64,000 bases of DNA from Burkholderiales bacterium (lineage in GTDB: Bacteria; Pseudomonadota; Gammaproteobacteria; Burkholderiales; JAHFRG01), in contig DASZZH010000025.1 in NCBI GenBank assembly GCA_035543335.1, positions 62,001 to 126,000 of the forward strand, read 5' to 3'. Made by a program: the position numbers and the translations under genes. Of this stretch, positions 1-8,533 are shown one piece after another. The notes below the pieces were generated by a model. The model saw only the letters and a list, made by a program, of their open reading frames with translations. It did no database searches and was not told the origin of the DNA. Numbering within the stretch: position 1 is the first letter of the stretch; every line of letters begins with the position of its first letter.

Positions 1-405
1 TCCCGACTGGTTTTCCTCAAGCAGCGCATCCAGCGTTTTCAGCGCAGGTTGCAGGCGCAGCTCGATTTTCTCCGTCACCCCCGCTTCTTTCCAGTAACGG
101 CGCGCGATTTGCGTCCACTCCTCGCTCACGTCGCAGGCGATGATTTTGCCATCTTGCGGAAGGGCAAGGGCGACGCACAGGGAGCTGTAGCCGGTGAAAA
201 CGCCGATTTCTATGCATTTTTTCGCGCTCATCAGCTTTATGAGCAGCGCCATGAATTGGCCCTGTTCCGGAGCAATTTGCATGCGGCTGTCGGGCAATTT
301 GGCTGTTTCCCTGCGCAGTCTGCTTAAGATTTGCGGCTCTCGCAGCGACGCCGACAGGAGATAGCTGTAAACGGTGTCGGTTAAGCCAAAGGTCTTGTTG
401 GCCAT
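1..405 (-). CDS. Class I SAM-dependent O-methyltransferase (CCoAOMT-like), partial
   Basis: The reading frame is open from an ATG at 405 to the window edge, giving 135 residues of the N-terminal part. It shows the Rossmann SAM-binding pattern of the caffeoyl-CoA O-methyltransferase family: an acidic-Gly motif (EIGVFTGYSS) followed by an acidic residue after the second strand (IIACDVS). An upstream stretch ending PEQGQFMALL is also typical of this family. The enzyme would move a methyl group from SAM to a hydroxyl of a small molecule; the substrate cannot be told. It starts 12 bases after the gluQ stop on the same strand, so the two are probably co-transcribed. The C-terminal third is missing only because the window ends. 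Confidence 0.82.
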   Translation of the reverse strand, partial: MANKTFGLTDTVYSYLLSASLREPQILSRLRRETAKLPDSRMQIAPEQGQFMALLIKLMSAKKCIEIGVFTGYSSLCVALALPQDGKIIACDVSEEWTQIARRYWKEAGVTEKIELRLQPALKTLDALLEENQSG

Positions 406-417
406 GATGAGCGGGTT

Positions 418-1320
418 CTAATGCGCCTGCAATGCGCGCGCTTGTGGAATTTTTTTGGCGTCCCAGTGCAATACCGCCCACTCCCAGAAGCTGACAAGAC
501 TGGCCTTGGCCAGCCTGGGCGGCGGATTTTGCCCGAGGAAGCGCAATGCGTGGTAAAGCCAGGGCATTTCCTGCCCCAGGCCCACTGCGGGTGCGTAAGT
601 TTGCTTGCTGAGTTTTTTGCCGGAACTGTCGAGCGCCACCGGCAGATGCAGATAGTACGGCGTGGGCAGGCCCAGAAGTTTCTGGAGGTAAATCTGCCGC
701 GGCGTCGAAGTCAGCAGATCCGCGCCGCGCACCACGTGAGTAATTCCCTGCTCCGCGTCATCCACCACCACCGCGAGCTGATAAGCGTAAACCCGGTCCA
801 CGCGATAAAGCACGTAATCGCCGATTTCTTTTTCCAGATGCTGCTTGATGCATCCTTGCAGAGCGTCGCTGAATTCGATTGCCCGCTTGTCGGTGCGCAC
901 CCGCAAGGAGCGCGCCGTTCTGTCTTTGGGCAGGCCGTTGCGGCAGGTGCCGGGATAGACCGGCCCGTCCGTGCCTTCCACCGCCGAATCGGCGATTTCG
1001 TGGCGGCTGCACGCGCACGGGTAAATCAGACCTTGCTGCTGCAGGTTGTGCAATGCGGCGTGATACGCGTCATGGCGCGCGCTCTGGTAAACGATTTCGC
1101 CGTCCCAGTACATGCCGCAGGCTTCGAGCACGCGCAGAATCTCGTCGCTGGCGCCGGGCTCTTCGCGTGGCGGATCGAGATCTTCGATGCGCACCAGCCA
1201 TTCGCCTTGGTGCGCCTTGGCTTCCAAAAAACTGCCCACTGCCGCGACCAGCGAACCGAAATGCAGCGGCCCGGTGGGCGAAGGGGCAAAGCGGCCGCGG
1301 TAGTGTGGTTCGGAAGGCAT
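418..1320 (-). CDS. gluQ: Glutamyl-Q tRNA(Asp) synthetase
   Basis: A 300-residue paralogue of the catalytic half of glutamyl-tRNA synthetase without the anticodon-binding domain, the usual length for GluQ-RS (YadB). It would activate glutamate and attach it to the queuosine base of tRNA-Asp in the cytoplasm. Visible motifs are the HIGH-like PSPTGPLHFGSL near residue 15, a zinc-type cysteine cluster (YPCACSRHE and YPGTC, residues 100-130), and a KMSKS equivalent KKLSKQ near 240. It follows the fhc genes at 86 bases on the same strand, and probably reads through from that operon; a functional link to C1 metabolism is not evident. Confidence 0.95.
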   Translation of the reverse strand: MPSEPHYRGRFAPSPTGPLHFGSLVAAVGSFLEAKAHQGEWLVRIEDLDPPREEPGASDEILRVLEACGMYWDGEIVYQSARHDAYHAALHNLQQQGLIYPCACSRHEIADSAVEGTDGPVYPGTCRNGLPKDRTARSLRVRTDKRAIEFSDALQGCIKQHLEKEIGDYVLYRVDRVYAYQLAVVVDDAEQGITHVVRGADLLTSTPRQIYLQKLLGLPTPYYLHLPVALDSSGKKLSKQTYAPAVGLGQEMPWLYHALRFLGQNPPPRLAKASLVSFWEWAVLHWDAKKIPQARALQAH

Positions 1321-1406
1321 AAGAAAAGCCGGGCACGTTGACCGCGCACGGTGTGAATGGAATAAACGGTTTTAAAGGGTAATTCTGTTTGAGGCGGCAC
1401 GGGGTG

Positions 1407-2219
1407 TCAATTTACAAAGACGAGAATCTCGCCTTTGCCTGCGCTGGCCAGATCGCCCATGTGGCGGCGCACGCGGGCGTGCGGTGTCAATTTGGCGAAT
1501 TTGCTGTCAAGCGATTGCCACGATTTAATCAAGAGCGGCAGGTAATTGAGGTCGTGCACGCCGCAGTCATTAAAAGTGGCGGGCATGGCGGGGACGCTGG
1601 AAAGGAGCAGCGTGCCGCGCTTCATGCCGTAGCCGGTAAAACTCCCGGCTTTGCCTAGCACCGCAATCGTTCCCGCCAGCATGCGCGAGCCGCAATAATT
1701 ACCCACATTGCCTTCGATGAGCACGTTGCCTCGGCGCATGTGATCGCCCACGCGGTCGCCGGCGCTGCCGGTGATAATGACCGTGCCGCCTTTCATGCCG
1801 TGCCGGTCGCCGGGGATTGCCGCAGCAAGAAAATCGCCAGCGTCACCGTGAATGCAAATCAGGCCGCCTTTCATGCCGCTCGCGGCAAAAACACCGGCAT
1901 GGCCGTGCACATTGATCGCCCCGTTTTTCATGCCCAGACCCAGATACGTGCCTGCATTGCCGCGGACCTGTATGCTGCCGCTGCTCATGCCTTGGCCGAT
2001 GCGGTCGAGCTTATCGCAACTGTTTTTGATAATGAGGTTTCCCGCATCCTCGCCGCTTAATTCGAACAATTCAGCCACGCGAATTTTACGGTTGCCGCTC
2101 GATAGTTCTAAAGCAGTGATTTCATTACGATTCATTCCGGCCAGAGCCTCGGGCGTGAGCGGCGAAAGGTCCACCCGCTGCCGCGGAATTTCTTTCAAGG
2201 TCAAAGTCAGCGGGCTCAT
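1407..2219 (-). CDS. fhcC: Formyltransferase/hydrolase complex subunit C
   Basis: About 270 residues rich in repeats of the GXXMXXGXIXVXGXAG type, the right-handed beta-helix fold shared with formylmethanofuran dehydrogenase subunit C and the glutamate synthase alpha C-terminal domain. In the bacterial Fhc complex this subunit is structural; the complex moves formyl from H4MPT to methylofuran and hydrolyses it to formate. The frame is open further upstream, but the ATG at 2219 overlaps the fhcD stop as ATGA and opens MSPLTLTL, so I use it. It is the last of four fhc genes read in the order B-A-D-C. Confidence 0.93.
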   Translation of the reverse strand: MSPLTLTLKEIPRQRVDLSPLTPEALAGMNRNEITALELSSGNRKIRVAELFELSGEDAGNLIIKNSCDKLDRIGQGMSSGSIQVRGNAGTYLGLGMKNGAINVHGHAGVFAASGMKGGLICIHGDAGDFLAAAIPGDRHGMKGGTVIITGSAGDRVGDHMRRGNVLIEGNVGNYCGSRMLAGTIAVLGKAGSFTGYGMKRGTLLLSSVPAMPATFNDCGVHDLNYLPLLIKSWQSLDSKFAKLTPHARVRRHMGDLASAGKGEILVFVN

Positions 2220-3112
2220 GACATGATCTCGCGCAGCTTGAAGTGAAACTGGCCGAGCTTGCCGCCGTAATTGCCGGCGGAAATGCGGCGTATGCCTTTT
2301 TTGCTTCCCAATTCGCACACCGCTTGCATTCCGGCTTGCATGGCGTTGCGCACATCGGCGTCGGTCAAGCCGTCAATCACGATTTCCAGCACCGCTTCGA
2401 TGCCTTCGGACAATTCGGATTTTGTGATCCCGCGGATGGTGGGGCAGAACGCATCATTGGTCGAAGCTATGAGCGTCTTGTATCTGGAGCCGACCTTGGA
2501 GCCGGAGCGCACGATGCCTCCCGGGAAGGGCATGATGACGTTTTGCACCTTGCGCATTGCTTCAATTGCCGCCTCGCCGGCAGCGAGCGCCTGCGCCTGC
2601 GATTCGGCGAGTATCAGGAAATTGCCGCCGCCCACCGCTTTTGCCATGCCGGTGGTTTCCTCGCACAGGAATTCGCCGTCCATCACGGGAATACGCCAGT
2701 AGCGCTTGCCGTTAATGAGCTTGGAAGATTGAAATCCGTCGCCGAAGTAACGCAGGTTTTTGCCCAGCGGCAGCGGCTCGCCGTCAAGGATTCCCGCGAA
2801 CGCCGCGCTGGTGGGGCTGGTCAACACGCATTGGCCGATGCGCCGCTCCAATTGCTTCGCCAGTTCCTTGCCGGACATTGCAAACAGCAATATCGCGGCG
2901 CCGGGGCGGGCGTCGGGTGTCTCATTGGGCTCGAGCTTGCGCTCGATACCCGCCTCGCAGCCGCAGGCGATCACCGAAGTGGCGAAGCCGGTCGCCGCGA
3001 GCGCCGCGTGGTATGCCCATTTCAAATTGTGCGCGGTGATGATGACGCGCGTCGCCTTCATGCCGAAGGCCTCTGCAAAAGTGTCGTCTATAGTGATGCC
3101 GTTAATGATCAT
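2216..3112 (-). CDS. fhcD: Formylmethanofuran:H4MPT N-formyltransferase
   Basis: 298 residues, the usual size of the Ftr/FhcD family. It would transfer the formyl group between N5-formyl-H4MPT and methylofuran inside the Fhc complex, working here in the oxidative direction. The start MIINGITIDDTFAEAF and the internal block CGCEAGIERKL are typical of the family. The gene overlaps fhcC by four bases and is separated from fhcA by 129 bases that hold a heptad-repeat palindrome (3137-3233). Translation of fhcC is probably coupled to it through the ATGA overlap. Confidence 0.95.
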   Translation of the reverse strand: MIINGITIDDTFAEAFGMKATRVIITAHNLKWAYHAALAATGFATSVIACGCEAGIERKLEPNETPDARPGAAILLFAMSGKELAKQLERRIGQCVLTSPTSAAFAGILDGEPLPLGKNLRYFGDGFQSSKLINGKRYWRIPVMDGEFLCEETTGMAKAVGGGNFLILAESQAQALAAGEAAIEAMRKVQNVIMPFPGGIVRSGSKVGSRYKTLIASTNDAFCPTIRGITKSELSEGIEAVLEIVIDGLTDADVRNAMQAGMQAVCELGSKKGIRRISAGNYGGKLGQFHFKLREIMS

Positions 3113-3136
3113 AAAAGTATTAACTGCAAAGCATTC

Positions 3137-3233
3137 ACCGCAGAGGTCGCAAAGGACGCGGAGGAAAACAAAACCATGAAAATTTATGCAAGGTTTCCTC
3201 TGCTTCCTCTGCTTCCTCTGCGTCCTCCGCGGT
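3137..3233. repeat. Heptad-repeat palindrome between fhcA and fhcD
   Basis: The left arm (3137-3164) begins ACCGCAGAGG and the right arm (3197-3233) ends CCTCCGCGGT. Both are built from about seven-base units around CGCAGAGG, so the arms fold on each other over some 28 bases. Two relatives occur at 4926-5033 and 29713-29790. It fills almost the whole gap between two co-directional fhc genes, and could act as a processing or stability hairpin or simply be a dispersed repeat. Confidence 0.75.
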
Positions 3234-3241
3234 AAAAGGGT

Positions 3242-4909
3242 TTACCCGTTTTTCCGGCAGGGATGCAGCAAGAGTTTGTTGCCATGCCCGCACTCGCCCA
3301 TTTCCTCGTCGCTGATCTTGAAATTGTCCATGCGCAGGGTTTGATAGCGCTCGAAATACGGTTTGAGCTCTTTCTCGATGCTGTTGTCGAATTCCGGTTT
3401 CACCACATGCGTGTTGCCCCAGGTGACTTTGATGATTTTACCGTTTTGCGCGACTAGCTCCCCGTCCTTGAACACGTAATCGGGCTTGGTGAACATTTTT
3501 TCCTTGTCCGCGTCCTCGCTGTAGACGGTGATGTCGGCGGCGGCGCCTGCGCCGAGATGTCCGCGATCAGAAAGGCCCAGGATTTTCGCCGGCGCGGCGC
3601 GGGTCATGATTGCGATTTCATATAAAGAGTATTCGCGGCTGAGGCTGCCCAGAGTCGAGAGCGCCGCGGCATCCGGGTTGACGCCGGCCAGCTTTTCGTT
3701 GCGGAAGCTTTTGTCCATCAGCAGCCGGATGAGGTGCGGGTAGCTCACGAACGGCGCGCCGTTCGGGTGGTCGGTGGTGAGAAAAATCCGCCACGGGTCC
3801 TCGACCATCAAAAAAATTTCCAGCCCAATCGCCCATTGCAGGGCGTTGACGAAATTCTTGTCGCGATATTTAAACGGCACTACGCCGCAGCCGGCGTCGC
3901 ATTCGATGTCCATCACCACCCATTTCTTGGGATTGCCGAGCGGCGCATTACGGTGCTGCGCCATGCTGTCGCCCGAAGCGGTGACGGTCTGCCCGAACAT
4001 GATTTGCCCGACGTCGGCGGAGACATTTTTGTTTTGGTTGATGGCTTCGGCAATGTGCACCGCGCCGGAGGAGAACTTGCGGTCGCCTTCAGTTCCGTAG
4101 CTGTGAAACTGGATGTGAGTGAGGTGGATCGGCAGGCCTTCCGCCGCCTGCATCGTCTCCAGCGTGGTGTCCACGTTGCCCGGCACGCCTAGATTGCTCG
4201 CGTGCACATGCAGCGGATGCGGCACACCCAAATCGTAAACCGCCCGCGACAGCGTTTTCAGAATTTGCCGCGGTGTGATTTGATAATGCGCATTCGGTTC
4301 GTCCACGTCGAGTTTTCTCTGGTTGAACTTGAATGCGGAAATCCCGCCGGGATTCACCACCTTGATACCGATGGCCTGCGCGGCGTGCAGCGTCCAGGCT
4401 ACGTAATCGTTGATGGCTTTCTGATCGGATTTGGCCGCGAGCATGCGCAGCAGAAAATCGTCACTTCCCAGCATCGCATACGCGCCTTTGTCGACGATGG
4501 GCGTATCGCCCATTTCCATGTGCGCCTGGCGCGCGTTGGCCGGCAGCATGGCGGGCTCGAAGCATGAAGTGTAGCCCATTTCGGCGTAGCGGTAGCCGGT
4601 GGTGAGTGTAGACGGCACGGCATGACCGCAGCCGGAGCGGGTGAGCGGCGTGCGCGCAACGGCATCGCCACGATGGTCTTCCGGCAGCATGACGCGCGCG
4701 ATGTTGACCTTGCCGCCGCCGATGTGAGTATGCAGGTCAATGGCGCCGGCCATGACGATTTTTCCGGAAAGATTGTATTCGCGGGCTATGTGTTCATCGC
4801 GGTCCGGCGCGCCAGCCATCTTGCCGTCACGCACAAACAGATCGCGCACCTCGCCGTTTATCTGGTTGGCCGGGTCGTAGATTTTTCCGCCGGTGAGTTT
4901 TATTAACAT
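3242..4909 (-). CDS. fhcA: Formyltransferase/hydrolase complex subunit A (amidohydrolase)
   Basis: A 555-residue amidohydrolase-superfamily protein. It is homologous to formylmethanofuran dehydrogenase subunit A, which in bacteria hydrolyses formyl-methylofuran to formate. Metal-site motifs are visible: IDLHTHIGGG (His60 and His62), a His-rich block LHVHASN and HLTHIQFH in the middle, and TTDHPNGAP near residue 380 with the catalytic-type Asp. Length is normal for the family. It lies between fhcB (122-base gap) and fhcD (129-base gap), and both gaps carry members of the same palindromic repeat family. No good Shine-Dalgarno is seen before the ATG at 4909. Confidence 0.95.
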   Translation of the reverse strand: MLIKLTGGKIYDPANQINGEVRDLFVRDGKMAGAPDRDEHIAREYNLSGKIVMAGAIDLHTHIGGGKVNIARVMLPEDHRGDAVARTPLTRSGCGHAVPSTLTTGYRYAEMGYTSCFEPAMLPANARQAHMEMGDTPIVDKGAYAMLGSDDFLLRMLAAKSDQKAINDYVAWTLHAAQAIGIKVVNPGGISAFKFNQRKLDVDEPNAHYQITPRQILKTLSRAVYDLGVPHPLHVHASNLGVPGNVDTTLETMQAAEGLPIHLTHIQFHSYGTEGDRKFSSGAVHIAEAINQNKNVSADVGQIMFGQTVTASGDSMAQHRNAPLGNPKKWVVMDIECDAGCGVVPFKYRDKNFVNALQWAIGLEIFLMVEDPWRIFLTTDHPNGAPFVSYPHLIRLLMDKSFRNEKLAGVNPDAAALSTLGSLSREYSLYEIAIMTRAAPAKILGLSDRGHLGAGAAADITVYSEDADKEKMFTKPDYVFKDGELVAQNGKIIKVTWGNTHVVKPEFDNSIEKELKPYFERYQTLRMDNFKISDEEMGECGHGNKLLLHPCRKNG

Positions 4910-4925
4910 GTTTGCAAAAAATTCG

Positions 4926-5033
4926 AACCGCAGAGACGCAGAGACGCGAAGAAAATCAATTCACATTTTTTTATTTTTGCGATTCTATATAAAACAATTA
5001 AATCTTTCTCTGTGCCTCAGCGCCTCGGCGGTT
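4926..5033. repeat. Heptad-repeat palindrome between fhcB and fhcA
   Basis: The left arm (4926-4953, AACCGCAGAGACGCAGAGAC) and right arm (5005-5033, ending CCTCGGCGGTT) are complementary and built from seven-base CGCAGAG units. The AT-rich spacer holds no gene. The right arm runs into the fhcB stop codon at 5032-5034, so the repeat encroaches on the coding end. It belongs to the same family as 3137-3233 and 29713-29790. Confidence 0.72.
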
Positions 5034-6300
5034 AGACAGCCTTTTCGATTGCTGTGACCACTTCCGCCACGCTGGACAAAGCGCTTTGGCGCAGCTTGCG
5101 CAAGCGCAGCGCCACCACGTTGTCGGTGCGGTAGATGTGCCCGGCATGATCTATCCCCGGTGTCGCCACCGGAATGTAAACATCCGGTTCTTTTTTAAAG
5201 ACCATGCCGTTGCAGCCTAGGACCACGGTGGGCGCCTGGCTTGCGGGCGGAACCCGTTTGGAGTTGAAACTAGAAACCCAAAGCAGAAAATCCGCTTCGC
5301 CCGTTTCCAGCATGCGCGGAGCCGAAAAATGGTGCGGATCATATTCGGGATGGCCGCTCCCGAAACCGATGCGCGCCGGATAGCCGCTTTGCCAGGCGCA
5401 GACCTGGCTGGCGGTCATGCCGCCTTCATTGCCGCCCAACGGAAAGCCCGAGAAGCGGGTGGCGCGGTTCAAATCCTTGATGAGTTCGCACAGGCTTTGC
5501 ACCGCCAGCTCGGCGTGAGGAAAATCAAAATCGGCGGCCGACCATACCAGCACGCCGTAACGCGCGTTTTGCATGCGCGAGGCCAGCTTTTGCAGTTCCA
5601 CCGGCGGCACGTCCGCGATTTTGCCGGCCTGCAGGGTTTTACCGGCAACGAGCGCGCGCAGCGCGCCGGCGAATTCGCCGAGGCGTGCAACATCACAATC
5701 AATAACTTCGGGCTTGCGCCCGTCGGGAGAAACGCCCGCTTGCACGTTGAGCCCGCGGCCGAGATAGACGATTTCACGCTTTCCATGCTCGAACAATGAA
5801 TCGCGGTTCCAGACGTAGCGCTCAAAAAAGCGCGGGAAGCGGCTGACTACGTCGGTGCCGGCCAGTATCAGCAAATCGGCGCGGTTTTTTATTTCGCTCA
5901 AAGTCGTGGTCAGCCAACCGCTGTCCTGCAGCGCCAGGACGTTGCGCATCAAAAAAGCGCTGTCCATGTGGTCCACCACCGCGCCGCAGCGGTCGGCGAG
6001 CTGAAGCAATGCGCGCATTCCCGCGACATCAGTGCCCAAACCGCCGAATAGCGGCTGCCGTGACGGGCGCAGCAACCGCGCGGCTTCAGCGGCAGTTTCA
6101 GCCAGCGTGGCGGTCTTTCCCGCGATCCGCGGGGCGGCGGTCTTGGGCGTATTGAATAAAGCAAAACTTGCGCGGGAAAGCTCGCAGCCGTTGGCCAAAA
6201 CGTCCAGCCGCCTCACATCGATGCGCAGGTCGTCGCAGGCGAGCCCGCAAAACGGGCACGGCACTTCGTCGCGCACGGCTGAAGAGGTTTTTTGCATCAT
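5032..6300 (-). CDS. fhcB: Formyltransferase/hydrolase complex subunit B
   Basis: About 420 residues of the formylmethanofuran dehydrogenase subunit B family. Starts are possible at 6339, 6300 and 6297; I use the first Met of the MM pair before QKTSSAVRDEV. The N-terminus keeps CPFCGLACDD and a later NGC, the cysteine pattern that holds an iron-sulfur cluster in the archaeal enzyme. Where archaeal FwdB has a Cys or Sec tungsten ligand (SVCHGP-like), this protein reads DHMDSAFLMRN, with no cysteine. That fits a bacterial subunit that no longer does the redox reaction. It is the promoter-proximal gene of fhcB-A-D-C. Confidence 0.92.
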   Translation of the reverse strand: MMQKTSSAVRDEVPCPFCGLACDDLRIDVRRLDVLANGCELSRASFALFNTPKTAAPRIAGKTATLAETAAEAARLLRPSRQPLFGGLGTDVAGMRALLQLADRCGAVVDHMDSAFLMRNVLALQDSGWLTTTLSEIKNRADLLILAGTDVVSRFPRFFERYVWNRDSLFEHGKREIVYLGRGLNVQAGVSPDGRKPEVIDCDVARLGEFAGALRALVAGKTLQAGKIADVPPVELQKLASRMQNARYGVLVWSAADFDFPHAELAVQSLCELIKDLNRATRFSGFPLGGNEGGMTASQVCAWQSGYPARIGFGSGHPEYDPHHFSAPRMLETGEADFLLWVSSFNSKRVPPASQAPTVVLGCNGMVFKKEPDVYIPVATPGIDHAGHIYRTDNVVALRLRKLRQSALSSVAEVVTAIEKAV

Positions 6301-6598
6301 TGCAGGATTGAGTAAATGATCATTAGAGCCCACAGGCACATACTATGCCATCGCGCGCGCTTTATGGGTAGGCGCCCCGGCTGCGGCGATTTGTCCGCTG
6401 CACAAGGGATTTTTGCTATATATTAAGCATATACGTTCAACGCGCGGAACATTGCAGCGCATCACACCAGGCACTGCGAAAGTGACATACTGCTCCGCGC
6501 GCGTCGCAACAAACACCTTGGGCCGCCGCGACCGGCTTGAAATACAATGCAAAAACCGAATGGCATGATAGTTGCTGAATTTTTCAGGCTGAAATCAC
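6301..6598. promoter_or_regulatory. Divergent intergenic region fhcB / mptG
   Basis: About 300 bases between the fhc operon (leftward) and the mptG-mtdB-mch-fae operon (rightward), so promoters for both halves of the H4MPT pathway should lie here. There is an AT-rich patch around 6416-6436 (TGCTATATATTAAGCATATA) inside otherwise GC-rich DNA. I cannot assign confident -35/-10 elements or an operator. Short frames here are not convincing genes. Confidence 0.45.
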
Positions 6599-7609
6599 AT
6601 GATAATGAACGGCTTGCTGAACGCCGATAAAGAAGCCCAGAGCGTAGTGGTGGAAGCCCCGGCGCGCTTGCATCTGGGTTTCATGGATTTGAATGGTGCA
6701 ACCGGCCGGCGCTTCGGCAGCTTGGGGCTCACGCTCGACGGTTTCAGCACCCGCATCTACGCCGAGCGCGCGGAAAGCTTTTCGGTGGAAGGCGCGCAAA
6801 CACAGCGCGTCATGAGCGTACTGCGCTGTCTGCAGCAAAAGCTGGGTTTGCGCGGCGCGGTGCGCATGGCGGTAGTGCAGGCGATTCCCGAACATGTGGG
6901 TTTGGGTTCGGGCACGCAGCTTGCGATTGCCGCTGGCATTGCCGTGGCGCGGCTTTACCAGCTTAACTTCGGCGCGCGGGAAATCGCGGCAGCACTGGGT
7001 CGCGGCTGCCGCTCCGGCATCGGCATCGGCGCGTTTGATCAGGGCGGTTTTTTGATTGACGGCGGCCGCCAAGGCGACGAGCCGCCGCGGATTACCAGCC
7101 GCATCGCGTTTCCGCCGCAGTGGCGCATCCTGCTGGTTTTCGATTTGCAGGCGCAGGGATTGCATGGCGCCGAGGAAACCAACGCTTTTCGCACCTTGCC
7201 GTCGTTTCCGGAAGCCAGTGCGGCGCACTTATGCCGGCTGGTGCTGATGCATGTCATGCCGGCATTGGTGGAGGCCAATCTGCAGGAATTCGGCAAGGCC
7301 GTGACCGAAGTGCAGCAGATGGTGGGCGACCATTTCGCGCCGGTGCAGGGCGGCCGCTACGCGAGCCGCAAGGTGAGCGAGGTGCTGGCCTGGCTGGAAA
7401 CGCAGGGCGTCGCTTGCCTGGGCCAGAGCTCGTGGGGGCCGACCGGTTTCGCGGTGGTGGATTCGGAAACGAACGCGGCAGCGCTGATGCGCGAGACGGA
7501 AGCGCGCTGGGGCCAGGAACGCCGGCTGCGCTTTCGCGTTTGCGCGGCGCGCAACCATGGTGGTGAAGTGCTGCTGCAACAGCGTAGCGTCAAGACCGGC
7601 ACGGCTTAA
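6599..7609 (+). CDS. mptG: Beta-ribofuranosylaminobenzene 5'-phosphate synthase
   Basis: A 336-residue GHMP-fold protein of the RFAP synthase family. It condenses 4-aminobenzoate with PRPP, the first committed step to the arylamine part of H4MPT, with loss of CO2 and PPi. The opening block APARLHLGFMDLNG and the glycine-rich EHVGLGSGTQLAIAAG near residue 100 are typical. SSWGPTGFA near residue 280 is another conserved block. A second ATG lies two codons in (6605). It leads the rightward operon and is 21 bases before mtdB. Its substrate could come from pabB at 16306, which is unusually placed within the same island. Confidence 0.93.
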   Translation: MIMNGLLNADKEAQSVVVEAPARLHLGFMDLNGATGRRFGSLGLTLDGFSTRIYAERAESFSVEGAQTQRVMSVLRCLQQKLGLRGAVRMAVVQAIPEHVGLGSGTQLAIAAGIAVARLYQLNFGAREIAAALGRGCRSGIGIGAFDQGGFLIDGGRQGDEPPRITSRIAFPPQWRILLVFDLQAQGLHGAEETNAFRTLPSFPEASAAHLCRLVLMHVMPALVEANLQEFGKAVTEVQQMVGDHFAPVQGGRYASRKVSEVLAWLETQGVACLGQSSWGPTGFAVVDSETNAAALMRETEARWGQERRLRFRVCAARNHGGEVLLQQRSVKTGTA

Positions 7610-7630
7610 AAAATAATTCTAGGGAAGGCT

Positions 7631-8533
7631 ATGCAGAAACCGCATTTGTTGCACATGTTCACACCCACCCCGAATGTAAGCCCTTTTGACGTCAACATGG
7701 CGTATGACGCAGGCTATAACGCGGTGATGGCTTACAGCAACGTCACGCTCGACCAGGTCGCGGCGCTGACGCAGGACGCGATTTTCTCGCGCGGCCCCAC
7801 GGGCGTGAAGCGCACCGGCATTTTCATTGGCGGGCGGGAGATCGGCATGGCGGCGGACATGCTGGATGCGGCGAAGAATGCCATGGTGCCGCCGTTCGAA
7901 GTGTCGGTTTTTGCCGACCCTTCCGGCGCTTTCACCACCGCGGCGGCGATGGTGGCGGCAGTGGAAAGACAATTGAAAAAAACGCATCGCCGCGGGCTGA
8001 AAGGTTGCGAAGTGCTGGTGCTGGGCGGCACCGGGCCGGTGGGCATGGCGGCGGCGGTGCTCGCCTCCGGCGCCGGCGCCAAGGTGCGCATCGCCAGCCA
8101 CTCGAGCGCGGTCCGAGCGCGGGTGTCCGCGGAAACGGCGAATGCGCGCTACGGCGCGAAGACCGAACCGGTGGATGCGAGCTCTGAACAAGGCAAGATG
8201 GCCATCATTCCCAACGTCGAAGTGGTGCTTGCCACCGCCAAAGCGGGCGTGCGGGTGTTGAGCCAGAAGGAATTGGCGCACGCCAAAAAGCTTTTGGTGG
8301 CGGCGGATGTCAACGCCGTACCTCCCACCGGCATCGAAGGCGTGGACGTGATGGATGACAGCGTGCCGTTTGCCGCGGGCTCCGGTAAAGCGGTCGGCAT
8401 CGGCGCACTTGCCATCGGCAATGTGAAATACCAGGTGCAGCGCAAGTTATTTGAGGCGATGCTAAACACCGAGAAACCCCTCTATCTGGATTTCCGCGAT
8501 GCATTTGCTTTGGCGCGAAAACATGTCAGCTGA
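7631..8533 (+). CDS. mtdB: NAD(P)-dependent methylene-tetrahydromethanopterin dehydrogenase
   Basis: A 300-residue enzyme that oxidises methylene-H4MPT to methenyl-H4MPT with NAD(P)+. The N-terminus (HMFTPTPNVSPFDVNMAYDAG) is the family signature. A Rossmann nucleotide-binding motif, VLVLGGTGPVG, lies near residue 130. A good ribosome site (AGGGAAGG) stands just before the ATG. Its 3' end overlaps the next ATP-grasp gene by 11 bases, which suggests translational coupling within the H4MPT operon. MtdB rather than MtdA is favoured because the whole H4MPT gene set surrounds it. Confidence 0.95.
   Translation: MQKPHLLHMFTPTPNVSPFDVNMAYDAGYNAVMAYSNVTLDQVAALTQDAIFSRGPTGVKRTGIFIGGREIGMAADMLDAAKNAMVPPFEVSVFADPSGAFTTAAAMVAAVERQLKKTHRRGLKGCEVLVLGGTGPVGMAAAVLASGAGAKVRIASHSSAVRARVSAETANARYGAKTEPVDASSEQGKMAIIPNVEVVLATAKAGVRVLSQKELAHAKKLLVAADVNAVPPTGIEGVDVMDDSVPFAAGSGKAVGIGALAIGNVKYQVQRKLFEAMLNTEKPLYLDFRDAFALARKHVS

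Noticed and set aside
421-1341. Long plus-strand frame opposite gluQ
   Set aside because: It is the antisense of a clear synthetase gene; its sequence has no domain and arises from GC-rich codon bias.
2243-3235. 330-codon plus-strand frame opposite fhcD
   Set aside because: Fully antisense to fhcD and runs into the palindromic repeat; no protein character.
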